A DNA stretch of 64,000 nucleotides from Streptomyces sp. NBC_01210 (GTDB lineage: Bacteria; Actinomycetota; Actinomycetes; Streptomycetales; Streptomycetaceae), in NCBI RefSeq assembly GCF_036010325.1, contig NZ_CP108549.1, positions 372,001-436,000 of the forward strand. Reading direction: 5' to 3'. Shown here piece after piece: positions 1-9,225 of the stretch (positions are counted from its first letter, which is position 1; each line of letters starts with the position of its first letter). The translations under genes were made by a program, and so were the position numbers. The notes below the pieces were generated by a model. That model was not told the DNA's origin, made no database searches, and worked only from the letters and a program-made list of their open reading frames with translations.

Positions 1-238
1 TGGGGAACGACACATCGTCGACCACCCACACCTCAGGCGTGATCAACCCGGCCAGGCGTTCAGCGATCCGCCGCCGCACCGGCAACGGGTCCCACGGCGA
101 CTGGTTCACAAACTGCTGCAGGGCCTGCATGTTCCCGTCCGGCAGCCGCTCGGCCATCGGCTGGATCGACTTGCGCCGCCCATCCAGCATCAGGCCCCGC
201 AGATAACACCCGCCCCACCGACGCTGATCCCGCCGCGG
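1..238 (-). mobile_element. IS701-family transposase fragment
   Basis: Read on the minus strand, this stretch encodes an internal piece of a DDE transposase of the IS701 type. It contains LMLDGRRKSIQPMAERL and ends at the window edge in VWVVDDVSFP, the block around the first catalytic aspartates. The gene runs off the left edge. Its amino-terminal part is cut off near position 238, where an IS630 fragment begins on the opposite strand. It cannot make a working transposase as seen here. Confidence 0.8.
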
Positions 239-241
239 GAG

Positions 242-1075
242 CGAGGCGAAGCCACCACCCGCCCGCGCAAGCTCGGGCAGCCCTTCACCCGCTGGTCGCT
301 GCGCAAACTCGCCGCCTACCTGCGCAAAGTCCACGGCCGGGTGATCCGCATCGGCCGCGAAGCCCTGCGCTGCCTGCTCGCCCGCCGCGGCGTGACCTTC
401 CAGCGCACCAAGACGTGGAAGGAGTCCACCGACCCCGACCGCGACGCCAAGCTGGACCGGATCGAGCACGTCATCGAGCACTTCCCCGACCGGGTCTTCG
501 CGTTCGACGAGTTCGGCCCGCTGGGTATCCGCCCTACCGCGGGCAACTGCTGGGCCGAGAAAAGCCGGCCCGACCGGTTGCCGGCGACCTACCGCCGCAC
601 CCACGGTGTCACCTACTTCCACGGCTGCTACTCCATCGGCGACGACAGCCTGTGGGGCGTCAACCGCCGCCGCAAAGGCGCCGCGAACACCCTGGCGGCC
701 CTGAAGTCGATCCGAGCCGCCCGTCCCGACGGCGACCCGATCTACGTGATCCTGGACAACCTCTCCGCCCACAAGGGCGCCAAGATCCGCCGCTGGGCGA
801 AGAAGAACAAGGTCGAGCTGTGCTTCACCCCGACCAACGCCTCCTGGGCCAACCCGATCGAGGCCCACTTCGGGACGTTGCGGCAGTTCACGCTCGCCAA
901 CTCCGACCACCCCAACCACATGGTTCAGACCCGCGAACTGCACCGCTACCTGCGCTGGCGCAACGCCAACGCGCGCCACCCGGCTGTGCTGGCCGCCCAA
1001 CGCCGCGAACGTGCCCGCGTCCGCAGCGAGAAGGGCGTCCGCTGGGGTGGCAGGCCCTTGGCCGAGGCTGCATGA
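242..1075 (+). mobile_element. IS630-family transposase, 5' truncated
   Basis: The open frame runs from about 242 to the stop at 1075 (about 277 codons). The usual IS630 length is near 350, so about 70 amino-terminal residues are missing. The frame begins inside the winged-helix DNA-binding region (FTRWSLRKLAAYL). It keeps all three catalytic blocks: FAFDEFGPL (first Asp), VILDNLSAHKG (second Asp) and NPIEAHF (Glu). A GTG at 341 could start translation but would lose the DNA-binding part. The DDE domain looks intact, but the element is probably immobile because its 5' end abuts the IS701 shard. The downstream end of the element lies near 1105. Confidence 0.85.
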
Positions 1076-1107
1076 CCCTCTGCATCACTGCTGGGAAACA
1101 ACCTTGA

Positions 1108-1608
1108 TCATGGTGTCGGAGCCGGCCCCGATTCCACAGTCGTGAAACCTTCCTCGACATACAGACGGCGTGCCCGATTCGCCCGCTCTACACTCAGACA
1201 GATCCGGGTGACGCCGCTTCCGGCCGCTCGCCGGGCCATCTCGGTCAGCAAGGCGTGCCCCACTCCCTTGCCCCGCCACGCTGGGACGACTCCCAGCGAC
1301 AGTTCCGGGATGTCCGCTGCCACGAAGCCGTAGCCGGGATCGTCAGTGCCGAACAGGCGCAGCCACACCGCGCCGATCGGTTGTCCACCCGGGTCGACCG
1401 CAACCACTCCGAGATCACCCGGCTGGGGCCACCCCTCGACATAGTGCGCTGTCCGACGGTCCCCGAGAACCTGATCACGGCTGGCCACCTCCCGAGCAGG
1501 GTCCCAGTTCACAGCAGCCACCAGCATGTCCACGAGGAACTCCGCATCGTCACTGGTGGCTGCGCGCAACGAAAAACCAATGTCGCGCCCATACCGCAGA
1601 TACTCCAT
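1108..1608 (-). CDS. GNAT-family N-acetyltransferase
   Basis: A 166-residue protein starting at ATG 1608 (MEYLRYGRDIGFSLR); the open frame extends upstream, but only into ISL3 debris. It has the GNAT fold signature. LSLGVVPAWRGKGVGHALL is the acetyl-CoA pyrophosphate-binding motif (R-G-K-G-V-G), followed by ICLSVERANRARRLYVEEGF, a typical motif B region. Such enzymes transfer an acetyl group from acetyl-CoA to an amine; the substrate cannot be told from sequence. The last codons (SGPAPTP) and the stop lie at the end of the adjacent IS630 element, so the natural C-terminus may be slightly altered. Transposase remnants flank it on both sides, so it is an isolated cargo or resident gene. Confidence 0.8.
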   Translation of the reverse strand: MEYLRYGRDIGFSLRAATSDDAEFLVDMLVAAVNWDPAREVASRDQVLGDRRTAHYVEGWPQPGDLGVVAVDPGGQPIGAVWLRLFGTDDPGYGFVAADIPELSLGVVPAWRGKGVGHALLTEMARRAAGSGVTRICLSVERANRARRLYVEEGFTTVESGPAPTP

Positions 1609-1652
1609 GACCAGCCGCCAGGAGGCACATCCCACCCGGCGAACCGTCCCGG

Positions 1653-2709
1653 TCACAGCACTAGGTAGGGCTTGTAGGGGTCCAGCTGGCTGGGCCGTGG
1701 TTGTCGCCGGCTTCCGAGCAACTGCTCTGGGTATTCCGTGCGGGCGCATCGGCGGACCGTGTTGGCGCCCATGTGTAATTCTCGGGCGATCTCCCGGATG
1801 CCGTGTCCTTGGTCGAGGAGGGCGTGGACGATGGCGTGACGTTCACGGATGCGGGTTTCGATCGGAGACATCTCCTTCGCCGACGGCGGTTCGGAGGAGA
1901 AAGGAATATCCGGCCGGTCACCGGGACCAGAACCCGGTCGTCGCAGGCATTCGTTGTGCCGACGCACGCATTGTTCGATCGCGGTGCCGAGGTTTTGCCA
2001 CAGGTGAAAGCGGTCAGCAACCTGGACCGCCTGTGGGGCTCCGAGGCGAGCGCCTTCAGCGTAGGAACCCGCGCGATCTCGGCAGATCACCTCGACGCCT
2101 GGGTGTTCACGGAGCCATGCGGCCAGGGTCCCGGCGTCCCGTCCCGGCAGCAAGCCGAGCGGTTTGCGGGTCTCGCAGTCGATGAGCACGGTCCCCTAGC
2201 GCTGCCCGCGGCGGGTGGCGAAATCGTCGACCCCGAGCACCTTGGGCACCGCCCAAGAAGGATCAGGGAGCGCCATCACCGGCCGCAGCAGCCTCATCCG
2301 ACTGACCGCGCTGTGCAGCACCATGACCAGCCGGGCTCCCGCCCGGCCGGCGAGCGGGACGGCCACGGCCTCCAGGACCTGGCGCGAAGCAGGTGTCCTC
2401 TGCCGTACCGGAACGTCAGCCCCCCGACCTGCTCGGCGAACGTACGACGCCCACACATGGCGTCTCGCAGTACAACCGCCGCACCGTCAGTTCGGTCAGC
2501 ACCGGTTGGTTGTCGGCCGGGGTACCGGCTAGCCGACGCTCGTAGCAGCTGTGCACACGATTCGACGGAAGCTCACAGTCCGGGCACGAAGTAGTGCCAT
2601 CGAGGGTTCTCGCCACGATGTGCACGACACCGCACTCCGTGAACACCCGCTCCACTAGAACCGCTTTGAAGTGCGAAAACAGCACCGCTATGAGGTCATC
2701 ACACCGCAC
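1653..2709 (-). mobile_element. ISL3-family transposase, broken
   Basis: Minus-strand ISL3 transposase in pieces. The amino-terminal part (start about 2709, zinc-finger-like CPDCELPSNRVHS) is in one frame. A frameshift between about 2416 and 2456 leads to the central part (VLEAVAVPLAGRAGARLV, VLGVDDFATRRG). An in-frame TAG at 2196-2198 then interrupts TRRGQR/GTVLID. The rest (HPGVEVICRDRAGSYAEGA, then a helix-turn-helix segment RERHAIVHALLDQGHGIREI) ends at 1653, before the family's usual C-terminus. With one frameshift, one nonsense codon and a lost 3' end, this is a pseudogene. Confidence 0.85.
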
Positions 2710-2767
2710 CGGTCCCAGATGACGTGACGTCACCGTGGCAGAACCCCGGTGATCGTCCTCACGGAAT

Positions 2768-2977
2768 GTGTGCCAGAAAGCTCGACTCACCTATACAGCC
2801 ACCGTCCACCTCGTCCGCGACCATGAGGTCCGCTCCGGCTCGTCGGCGGGGCTGCTGCACATCACGCTGTACGACGCGGCGGACGAAGAGCGGGCCCGCG
2901 AGCTCGCGGCCGCGATGCACGCCGCCCTGTACCGCGACCTGGAGCCGCTGGCCCGCGCTGTGCCCGCCGTGTCCTGA
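2768..2977 (+). pseudogene. Remnant of a conserved small protein with a paralogue near 24.7 kb
   Basis: The 69-residue frame encodes VHLVRDHEVRSGSS, then DAADEERARELAAAMHAALY and DLEPLARAVP. This matches the middle of the gene at 24598-25092 (IRLVRDREVRSCSS, DVADEERARALAAALHTALY, DLEPLARAVP). Here only about the last 60 residues of the family remain, joined to unrelated sequence at the 5' side (ISL3 upstream debris). The stop at 2975-2977 directly after RAVPAVS probably marks the natural end of the family. Function unknown. Confidence 0.55.
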
Positions 2978-3166
2978 GCGGTAGGGCTCCTGGAGTGTCA
3001 CCCGGTTTTTTCCAACTCCCGCGCCTCGAGCCTTGTGTAGGGCTATCGCGCGAACTGGCAGGGAGCGCGCGCAGGGACTGTCTGGCACGTAAGGCATGTT
3101 CTCCGAGCCCCCGGTAGCCGGCTGACTCGGACGGGCGGTGAACGACGACCCACAGTTGCCGCGGGA

Positions 3167-3384
3167 CTCCGCCGCCGCCTGGAGCTGGTGCAGCGCGACC
3201 TCACCGACCTGGCACTCCACGCCACCGCCATCCACGTCATCGCCACCCGCTGGGGGCCCTGCGCGCAACCGACTTCAGCCGCGCCTGCCGCGCCACCTAC
3301 GGCATGTCGCCCAAGGACCACCGGCACCAGACCCTCCACAGCACAATGAACTCATTGCCAACGCAGGTGTGCACTCAGCGCTAA
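3167..3384 (+). pseudogene. AraC-family regulator C-terminal remnant
   Basis: Frame one reads LRRRLELVQRDLTDL and ends in HVIATRWG. After a one-base shift near 3252 the sequence continues ALRATDFSRACRATYGMSPKDHRHQ. This is the second helix-turn-helix of an AraC-type DNA-binding domain (family pattern: WGF..ASDFSRAFR..YG.SPR.YR). The amino-terminal two thirds are missing and the frame is broken, so this is a relic. It lies in the otherwise gene-free stretch 2978-3583. Confidence 0.6.
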
Positions 3385-3583
3385 CGACGCACCGACCACA
3401 TTTCGGCACGATGGAGAGACGTTCGCCAATCGACCTGGAGGCCACCCCGGAAGAGCCATGCATCGAACAAGAGACCCGGTGCAGCACGCGGCGTCGCAAG
3501 GACGCGTCTGCGTCTCCACCGACCGCAAGAGCATCTGCTCGCGGTACTACAACGTCACCACCTGATACGGGGGACAACCAGCT

Positions 3584-4048
3584 GTGGCATCCATCCTCGC
3601 ACGTACTGCCGCTGTGGCAGGCGCCGCAATCATCACCGCCGCCATCTTCACCTCACCGGCCTCCGCCGACTCCACCACGCCGCTTGCCCCGAAGGCTGCG
3701 GCCGGGCTTCCCAACGTCACCTTCGGGTCCCGCGCCGATCAGCTCGGCGACGGCACCATCTGGGCCAAGGACCGCTACGGAAACGTCGTCGCCGAAGCCC
3801 ACTGGCAGGCCGACCCCGGCGGCACCCAGTACCCCAAGGGCGACACCCTCTACGTCTCCGACTTCATGGCCGACGGCCTCGACCCGCGCGGCGAGGCGTC
3901 CGTAGGCATCAAGATCAGCCCCAGCGGATCAGGCGACCGCGTCCAGCAGACCAAGAACGTCGCCGAGGGCACCAAACTCCACATCAACCTGTGCATGTCC
4001 AACTCCTCGGGCACCCTGTGCTCGCCCGGCCTGGCGGTGAAAGCCTGA
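3584..4048 (+). CDS. Secreted hypothetical protein, 154 aa
   Basis: GTG start at 3584, preceded by a GGGGGA ribosome-binding site. Residues 1-29 form a Sec signal peptide: a basic start, the hydrophobic stretch TAAVAGAAIITAAIF, and an ASA|DS cleavage site. The mature part is about 125 residues, with NVTFGSRADQLGDGTIWAKDRYGNVVAEAHW early and a possible disulphide pair near the C-terminus (LCMSNSSGTLCSPG). It has no transmembrane anchor or wall-sorting signal, so it is predicted to be released. I do not recognise the family. The spacing to neighbours and its own RBS indicate a single-gene unit. Confidence 0.7.
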   Translation: MASILARTAAVAGAAIITAAIFTSPASADSTTPLAPKAAAGLPNVTFGSRADQLGDGTIWAKDRYGNVVAEAHWQADPGGTQYPKGDTLYVSDFMADGLDPRGEASVGIKISPSGSGDRVQQTKNVAEGTKLHINLCMSNSSGTLCSPGLAVKA

Positions 4049-4586
4049 TGCTTGGCGCGCACCTCGCACGCGCCGCATACGGCTTTCGTGGGCGGTGACG
4101 TCCGTGAGGACGTCAAGCACGAGCTGAGCGTGTGTTGTCTCGGCAACGGCTACGACATCTGCTCGCTGCCGGTGAGGGTGTATTCCTGACCGGCCCGAAG
4201 GTGGCACGAACGAGGGGGCCGTACCCGTTGGGGTGCGGCTCTCTTGTGCTGTGTGGCCCCACACCCGCGCGTTAGCTCTAAAACTGACGGACGCGTCCTG
4301 CGGTGACGAAATGCTGTGGCTCTCACCGGGTGGAACGTCCGCCTCTGGTGCGCCGGCGTGTCCGCCGTGGGGGGGGCCGGTTTGGGAGCGTGCTGTCTGA
4401 CGCGCGATCGTCGGCCGCGGGCGGTGGATGAACTCAGTGGCCGCCGCCAGGGCCCGGCGGGCCTCGTCGCTCGTCGTGGTGGGCCGTTCCGCTCCTGGCC
4501 CTTGTCGGCGGGCCGGACGCTAGTCGGGGATCCGGACTTGCTGAAACTGGGTAGGTCCTGGGCCGAGGAAGCGCAAAGGAGACCTG
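4049..4586. other. Intergenic stretch with a possible short coding relic
   Basis: No complete gene is evident. Between about 4051 and 4189 the plus strand has a GC3-biased frame that reads TAFVGGDVREDVKHELSVC and ends in a stop (33 codons from GTG 4090), with no recognisable family. It may be the tail of a lost small secreted protein. The rest (4190-4586) shows nothing I can support except the strong RBS just before 4587. Confidence 0.3.
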
Positions 4587-5096
4587 ATGAAGCCGAAATC
4601 CCTGTTCGTCCTGCTAGCCGTCTTAACCCTGCTGTCGTTTGTCGCCCCAGCCCAGGCAGCCGAGGCCGCGGACCCGTACAACGGCCAGTCGCCCTACAAA
4701 GTGATCAACGGCCGCTCCTGCAACTCCGATGGATCCATCCACGACACCGAGGAGATCGTCCGGGGTGACAGCGTCTACGGCACCATCCAGTTTCGCTGGA
4801 ATCTGCGATGCAACACGGCGTGGGCGTTCGTGAACTTCGGCACCAAGCTCAGTGCCGGCGAGTCAGGGAACGCGCTGATTCGCCGCGCCGGACCCAACGG
4901 CAGCCACGCACTCGCCTTCAGCTGCGACACCGCCGGCGGTAACAAGCATGTCCAGGCCGCTCAGACCACCTGCTACACGCCGATGATGAGCCGCAAGTAC
5001 TCGATGTGGGTGGAAGGATACCTCTACCACAAGAACAGCGCCGGAGCGTGGGTCACTCACGCCTTCGGCACGACGCGATGGGTCCCCGGCTCCTGA
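4587..5096 (+). CDS. Secreted protein resembling DUF2690/YjfA-type proteins
   Basis: A 169-residue protein. ATG at 4587 sits behind a near-perfect RBS (AAAGGAGA). Residues 1-25 are a signal peptide (LFVLLAVLTLLSFVAPAQA). The mature domain has six or so cysteines and the pattern C-x(n)-GTIQFRWNLRCNTAWAFVNF, followed by SCDTAGGN and TCYTPMMSRK. A cysteine, then a beta strand with R-(Y/W)-S/N-x-x-C-x-x-x-W-A, is the hallmark of the DUF2690 group of small secreted actinobacterial proteins. I see a resemblance but cannot confirm family membership. Its biochemical role is unknown. The gene stands alone. Confidence 0.7.
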   Translation: MKPKSLFVLLAVLTLLSFVAPAQAAEAADPYNGQSPYKVINGRSCNSDGSIHDTEEIVRGDSVYGTIQFRWNLRCNTAWAFVNFGTKLSAGESGNALIRRAGPNGSHALAFSCDTAGGNKHVQAAQTTCYTPMMSRKYSMWVEGYLYHKNSAGAWVTHAFGTTRWVPGS

Positions 5097-5551
5097 GCAC
5101 TAAGAAGCTGTCCATCGAACGGAAGTCTCGATCGGGTGATCGCAGCTTGCGCTGGGCAGGAGGACAGGGCCTCTTGGTGGCTGGGTAGCGTCAACCAACT
5201 CAAGCAGCCTATTGTCTGTTGCCTGTTGTCGCAGTTGCACGCCGCCGGGACCCCGGAGTCCAGCTCGGCCACCCGTGCTTGTGGCTGCCCGCGATCCCGA
5301 CCGGGCTGGCTTCACCATCGCTTTGGAGGCCGCGCGCGACACGGTCGTCAGTTCCATCGGCCCGGCCCCAGCCGGTTGAACTCCGGGACCTCAACCGCGT
5401 ACAACCGCGCCAAGCAGGGCCTCCTGGCGCTCGGTGAGACGTCAACACCTTCCGAATCGCCACAGGGCCCTGCCCTCATGCATGAACCACTCCAAGATCA
5501 TCCGATCAGGATCCTTGTTCGATCCCCAAGCTCGATGATCGGTATGAATAC
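5097..5551. other. Gene-free stretch between secreted protein and IS630 relic
   Basis: 455 bases without a frame I can assign on either strand. Codon bias is weak in all six frames. The segment just upstream of 5552 may belong to the same decayed IS630 element, but no motif could be read. Confidence 0.3.
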
Positions 5552-5776
5552 GGCTTCTCATACGCACCCGACCTGAACCCCGTCGAGGCCGTCCGGTCAC
5601 TCGTGCGCAGAGCCATGGCCAACACCGGCTTTGACACATCCGACGACCTCGACTGCAAACTCCGCCGCGAGTTACGCAGGATCCAGCTCCGACCCCACCT
5701 GACCGACGGCTGCCTCACCGCCACCGGCCTGGCTATCAACCCACCGACCCCACCGAAAACCCCAGTGGAGCGTTGA
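5552..5776 (+). mobile_element. IS630-family transposase C-terminal fragment
   Basis: The frame reads FSYAPDLNPVEAVRSLVRRA and then RRIQLRPHLTDGCLTATGL to a stop at 5776. YAPDLNPVE is the catalytic-glutamate block of IS630/Tc1 transposases, with the normal C-terminus after it. The other two catalytic blocks are absent. It derives from a different IS630 lineage from the copy at 242-1075, where the block reads NPIEAHF. Confidence 0.75.
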
Positions 5777-5918
5777 TGCCCCTGAGCCTGACTCTGGCGC
5801 CGTGCTGCGTCGAGCGCCCGGTGATCTTCACAGGGGGGCGCTTTGCGTCCGGGTCCGACACGCGACGGCGATCGGCCCCAGAACAAGCCCCAGCCCAGGT
5901 TGACATCTCCTGTCGCGG

Positions 5919-6335
5919 CTACAAGAACACACCCACATGGAAGCTACGGTCTGCTAGTAGCCCTGCCGAGTCGAACGTCTGAACGTACAGGCAATCAGTG
6001 GTCGAAACCCGACCCTGCACGGTGATCTCACCCGGCGCTGACGAGCCGTTGGCGTCGGGAAGGCCGATGGTTGCGAGATAGGTGCCGTTGGTGATCGGCA
6101 CATTGAAGCAGACCTGATAGGTGCCGGTGTTGGGACTCACGCGGGTCACCATTGTCGCCCCGAAGCTCTGCCCTGCAATCAGGGTGCCGTCGGCTGCCAC
6201 GACAGCTCGCACGATTGCTGCGTTGGCTCCGGTCGCTCCGGTCGCTCCGGTAGGACCCGTGGCACCTGTCGCCCCCGTAGGACCCACGGTCGGACGTCCG
6301 GCATGGCTCCACGGCCCGGACGAGGACGACGACAC
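5919..6335 (-). CDS. Collagen-like repeat protein, possibly frameshifted at its N-terminus
   Basis: 138 codons from GTG 6335. After about 15 residues comes a run of collagen-type Gly-X-Y triplets (GPTGATGATGPTGATGATGA, residues about 18-37). A C-terminal beta-rich domain of about 100 residues follows (GTLIAGQSFGATMVTRV, GTYQVCFNVPITNGTYLATI, GRVSTTDCLYVQTFD). A strand-rich domain after Gly-X-Y repeats is seen in bacterial surface or spore-coat collagen-like proteins. Just upstream, a different minus-strand frame encodes RLRAELVRLMLAVGVVVLV, a likely membrane or signal segment. One indel near 6300 would join it to the repeats, so the annotated start may be an artefact of decay. Confidence 0.6.
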   Translation of the reverse strand: MSSSSSGPWSHAGRPTVGPTGATGATGPTGATGATGANAAIVRAVVAADGTLIAGQSFGATMVTRVSPNTGTYQVCFNVPITNGTYLATIGLPDANGSSAPGEITVQGRVSTTDCLYVQTFDSAGLLADRSFHVGVFL

Positions 6336-6520
6336 CCACGGCGAGCATCAGCCGTACGAGCTCCGCGCGGAGTCGGTCCGGCCGTGAGCACCCCGAACCC
6401 ACACCCGCGTCCGCTCACCCCGGCCGAACTACCGGACGGTGACACTTAGTTCCTTGTCTGCACTTCACTCTGCGGAGTGACCCAGAGGGCTGAGGACGCT
6501 GAGAAATCCGGTCGCAGAAG

Positions 6521-7363
6521 ATGATCTGGTTCTGCAAACTCTGGGCTGTGGATCGCTTGGTGGAGATCGCAGATCGGTTGACCGAGGTCGGCGGCATCGT
6601 AGGGGTGTGTCTGGGCGGCAGCCGAGCGAGAGGAACGCATCGTCCTGACTCTGATTTCGACCTGGGCTTGTACTACCGGCCGCCGCTGGACACTGCTGCC
6701 TTGCGTACCCTCGCGTCCGAGCTGACCGGCGAGCCGGTGGAAGTGACGGAGCCAGGCGGCTGGGGACCGTGGGTGGACGGCGGGGCTTGGCTGACCATTG
6801 ACGGCCGCCGCATCGACTGGATCTACCGCGATCTGGACCGGGTGCAAAAGATCTGGCAACAGTGCCAGGCGGGCCGCTTCGAGGTGGGCATTCAAACTGG
6901 CCACCCGCTGGGGATGTACTCCCACGCGTATGCCGGCGAGGTGGCCCTTGGGCGCATTCTCGCTGACCCCAGTGGTGAGCTGCAGGCCCTACAGCAGGAA
7001 ACTCGCCGTTATCCGAAGCCGCTGCGCGAAGCACTGGTCGCCAATGCGCAATGGGAGGCCCCTTTCACCCTGGCCTGCGCCCGCAAGGGAGCGGCCCGCG
7101 GCGACGCCTTCTACGTCGCCGGCTGCCTCTTCCGCGCGGTCGGGCTTCTCGCGCAGGCCCTGCATGCTCACGCCGGTTGCTGGGTGCTGAACGAGAAGGG
7201 AGCAATTCAGGCTGCGGGAGAACTTCCGACCGCTCCCACGGATTTCGCCGCGCGGGCAAACGAGTTGTTTGCCGTGCTCGGCAGGACCCCGGACGTACTC
7301 TCCACCACGCTCGATGCCGCTGACGAGCTGGCCGCCGAGGTATGCAGACAGCTCGCATCCTGA
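6521..7363 (+). CDS. Nucleotidyltransferase-domain protein
   Basis: Up to 280 residues from ATG 6521; GTG 6548 (VDRLVEIADRL) is an equally reasonable start. Near residues 32-50 lies the minimal nucleotidyltransferase signature, GGSRARGT followed by DSDFDLGLYY (GGS-x9-DxD, two metal-binding Asp). A third acidic position is at GRRIDWIYRD around residue 100. The C-terminal half is helical (LREALVANAQWEAPF, GDAFYVAGCLFRAVGLLAQAL), as in DUF4037-type or kanamycin-nucleotidyltransferase-like proteins. It probably transfers a nucleotide to a small molecule or protein; the substrate is unknown. It could belong to an antibiotic-modifying or toxin-antitoxin-like group, but no partner gene is adjacent. 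Confidence 0.75.
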   Translation: MIWFCKLWAVDRLVEIADRLTEVGGIVGVCLGGSRARGTHRPDSDFDLGLYYRPPLDTAALRTLASELTGEPVEVTEPGGWGPWVDGGAWLTIDGRRIDWIYRDLDRVQKIWQQCQAGRFEVGIQTGHPLGMYSHAYAGEVALGRILADPSGELQALQQETRRYPKPLREALVANAQWEAPFTLACARKGAARGDAFYVAGCLFRAVGLLAQALHAHAGCWVLNEKGAIQAAGELPTAPTDFAARANELFAVLGRTPDVLSTTLDAADELAAEVCRQLAS

Positions 7364-7470
7364 CGCAGCCCTGGTGACGTAGTCGACCCGCCTGGCCGCC
7401 GTCGAAAACGGCCGGCGCGCGCAGTATCCGCAGCATCTCTGTACTGCACTCGATCGAGGTTCGTTGCGGG

Positions 7471-7866
7471 TCACTGGGTCTCCTCGGGGCGGGGACCGGG
7501 GATGCCGAGGTCGGTGACGGTCCTCTTGATGAAGCGTGTGGCTTCGGCTTGCTTGGCTCGGAGGAAAACCAGGGCGGATTCGATTCCTTCGACCTCTCCG
7601 AGCCACTGCTCCCACTGCGCGCGTTTGCGTCGCATGAGGAGATGTCCGGCAAGGCGAGCGGCGAGAGCATGACCGGGATGAGCATCGTGGTGGCGTCGGC
7701 GCCGGTTGTAACGCTGGGTGGTGCTGGGGTCTTTTTGGTTGACCGCGTCCTGGACGTCCTGCAGCGGTCCCCCGGCGTCGAGGGAGTCGGTGATGAAGCT
7801 GCGCCTTGTGTCCGCAGAGGCTGTGTGTCGGGTGACCCCGTGTGGCGAGGCGTGTAGCTGCGGACC
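7471..7866 (-). pseudogene. Tyrosine recombinase C-terminal remnant
   Basis: The minus strand reads SPHGVTRHTASADTRRSFIT, then LDAGGPLQDVQDAVNQKDPS and TTQRYNRRR. This is the decayed HxLRH...GH..P.TT..Y block of phage-type integrases: the Arg motif is altered and the tyrosine is kept. A helical tail follows (QWEQWLGEVEGIESALVFL, FIKRTVTDLGIPGPRP) to a stop at 7471. The amino-terminal DNA-binding region and first catalytic Arg are absent. Upstream, the same frame continues as meaningless sequence antisense to the phosphatase gene. Not functional. Confidence 0.6.
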
Positions 7867-7962
7867 ACTTTCGCGACGCAGGCAGCTGGATGTGTTGCAT
7901 TCCGATACCGTCGCTGTGATGTGGATCACTCTCCAGGTGCTTCGGATCAGGCATGAGCGATC

Positions 7963-8673
7963 ATGATCGGAATGGACACTCGTTTCCTTGGCATCGCTGA
8001 GCTGGTCGAAGCCCCGTCCGTGGCGGTCGTAGTCGACGTTATGCGTGCTTTCACCGTGGCTGCCTGGGCCTTTGCCCAGGGGACGGAAAAGATCGTTCTT
8101 GCTGAGTCGCTGGACGAAGCCCTGGCGCTCAAGGCTTCCCACCCGGATTGGGTGGCGCTCAAGGACGGTCCGCCCGCGCCCGGGTTCGACATGGTCAACT
8201 CGCCGGGCCTGCTGCGGTCTGTTGACCTTGGCGGACGGACCGTTGTGCAGAAGACCACGGCAGGGACGGTCGGCGCCCTCGCGGTCAAGGAGGCGTCGCT
8301 GGTGCTGTGCGCCAGCTTCGTGGTGGCGGAGGCAACGGCTCGGCTCTTGCGGACGCGCAAGAGTGACAGTGTCACGTTCGTGGTCACTGGCGACGATGGG
8401 CAGGCCGATGAAGATCTGGCGTGTGCTCAATACATCGCTCGGAGGGCCACGGAGGCTGGGACGGATGCTGCTGAGTTCGTCCGCCGCGCTGCCGAGTCGC
8501 GCGCCGCCGCTGAGTTGGCCGAGGGTGTGCGTCAAGGAGTCCATTCTGATGACGTTGCACTCTGTCTTGAGGTCGACCGGTTCCCCTTTGCCATGGTGGC
8601 GACCTTGGAAGGTTCGCTCATGGTCCTCCGTCCGTGCGCCATGCTTTCGCTGACCGACGATGCCCCGATCTGA
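7963..8673 (+). CDS. ComB-like 2-phosphosulfolactate phosphatase family protein
   Basis: 236 residues from ATG 7963; ATG 7972 is an alternative, and neither has a strong RBS. It shows the ComB fold signatures in order: [16 protein letters not shown] (residues about 21-36), [17 protein letters not shown] (about 66-82), [11 protein letters not shown] (about 99-109), [14 protein letters not shown], then [21 protein letters not shown] (about 139-159). ComB hydrolyses 2-phospho-3-sulfolactate in coenzyme M or sulfolactate metabolism and needs Mg2+. In actinobacteria that pathway is usually absent, so the true substrate is probably another phosphorylated small acid. It stands alone between an integrase relic and a ligase relic. 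Length fits the family (about 230-250). Confidence 0.8.
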   Translation: MIGMDTRFLGIAELVEAPSVAVVVDVMRAFTVAAWAFAQGTEKIVLAESLDEALALKASHPDWVALKDGPPAPGFDMVNSPGLLRSVDLGGRTVVQKTTAGTVGALAVKEASLVLCASFVVAEATARLLRTRKSDSVTFVVTGDDGQADEDLACAQYIARRATEAGTDAAEFVRRAAESRAAAELAEGVRQGVHSDDVALCLEVDRFPFAMVATLEGSLMVLRPCAMLSLTDDAPI

Positions 8674-8802
8674 TCGCTGGTGAGGTCGAACTCGCACCAT
8701 GCGAGAGCCAGCACCCAGTCGGGTATGCGGCATCAGCTGCATGTCCCGATGACTGGTTCGGGTGGCGGCAGGCGGCTGACCTGGGTTGCGCCAGCGGCGG
8801 CT

Positions 8803-9075
8803 TCGACAGGCCGTAACCCTCGAGCACGTCGACGCCGAAACGTTTCTCGAAGCCGTGCAGCACCTCGACCGGAAGCGACGCGCCGCCACAGACGGCCAGG
8901 CGCAGGCGGGCGGCGTGCCACCCGAGCGGACGCCACGGGCCTGCAGCAGCGCGGCGGTCCGTGCACTCAGGTCGTCCAGTTGGGAGTAGGTCAGCGCGGT
9001 GGTCTCGTGCCGTACTGCGATCCGGTCACCGTGGGCCGACGCGGAGCCCGTCAGCAGGGTGGCGAGATCGGTCAT
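8803..9075 (-). pseudogene. AMP-binding acyl-CoA ligase, internally deleted
   Basis: ATG at 9075 starts [20 protein letters not shown], followed by [20 protein letters not shown], the amino-terminus of an AMP-forming acyl-CoA synthetase. After about 50 residues the sequence jumps, in another frame, to [19 protein letters not shown]. In intact ligases this block lies near residue 290, just before the adenylate-forming motif. More than 200 residues are therefore deleted and the frame is lost. The 5' end is part of a 219-base direct repeat whose second copy (10377-10595) carries the same start codon. Confidence 0.7.
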
Positions 9076-9225
9076 GGTGGTTCCCTCGATTTCGGGTTGG
9101 ACGGAGGTGTGTTCAGCGGGCGGCCGACGTCGATCGGGCGCGCTCCTGCGGCGCCGCGACCACCTCCCTCGGGGACGACCCCGCCGCAGCCTGCCCCCGG
9201 CGGGTCCGGGTGCCGCTGACCGCGG
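9007..9225. repeat. Direct repeat copy A, 219 bp
   Basis: This segment matches 10377-10595 in the same orientation with two differences: C/T at 9069/10439 and A/G at 9159/10529. It holds the start codon, first codons and upstream region of an acyl-CoA ligase gene on the minus strand. The copies are 1,370 bases apart and enclose a LuxR relic and two coupled small membrane genes. Confidence 0.9.

Noticed and set aside
3138..3905. Plus-strand open frame of 255 codons crossing the secreted-protein gene
   Set aside because: It is out of frame with the signal-peptide protein at 3584 and is Pro/Ser-rich noise. Only a short AraC shard overlaps it.
8803..9075. Acyl-CoA ligase fragment as the missing adenylation partner of the Pls-like protein
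   Set aside because: It is deleted and frameshifted, 27 kb away, and resembles acyl-CoA rather than amino-acid-activating ligases at the few readable positions.
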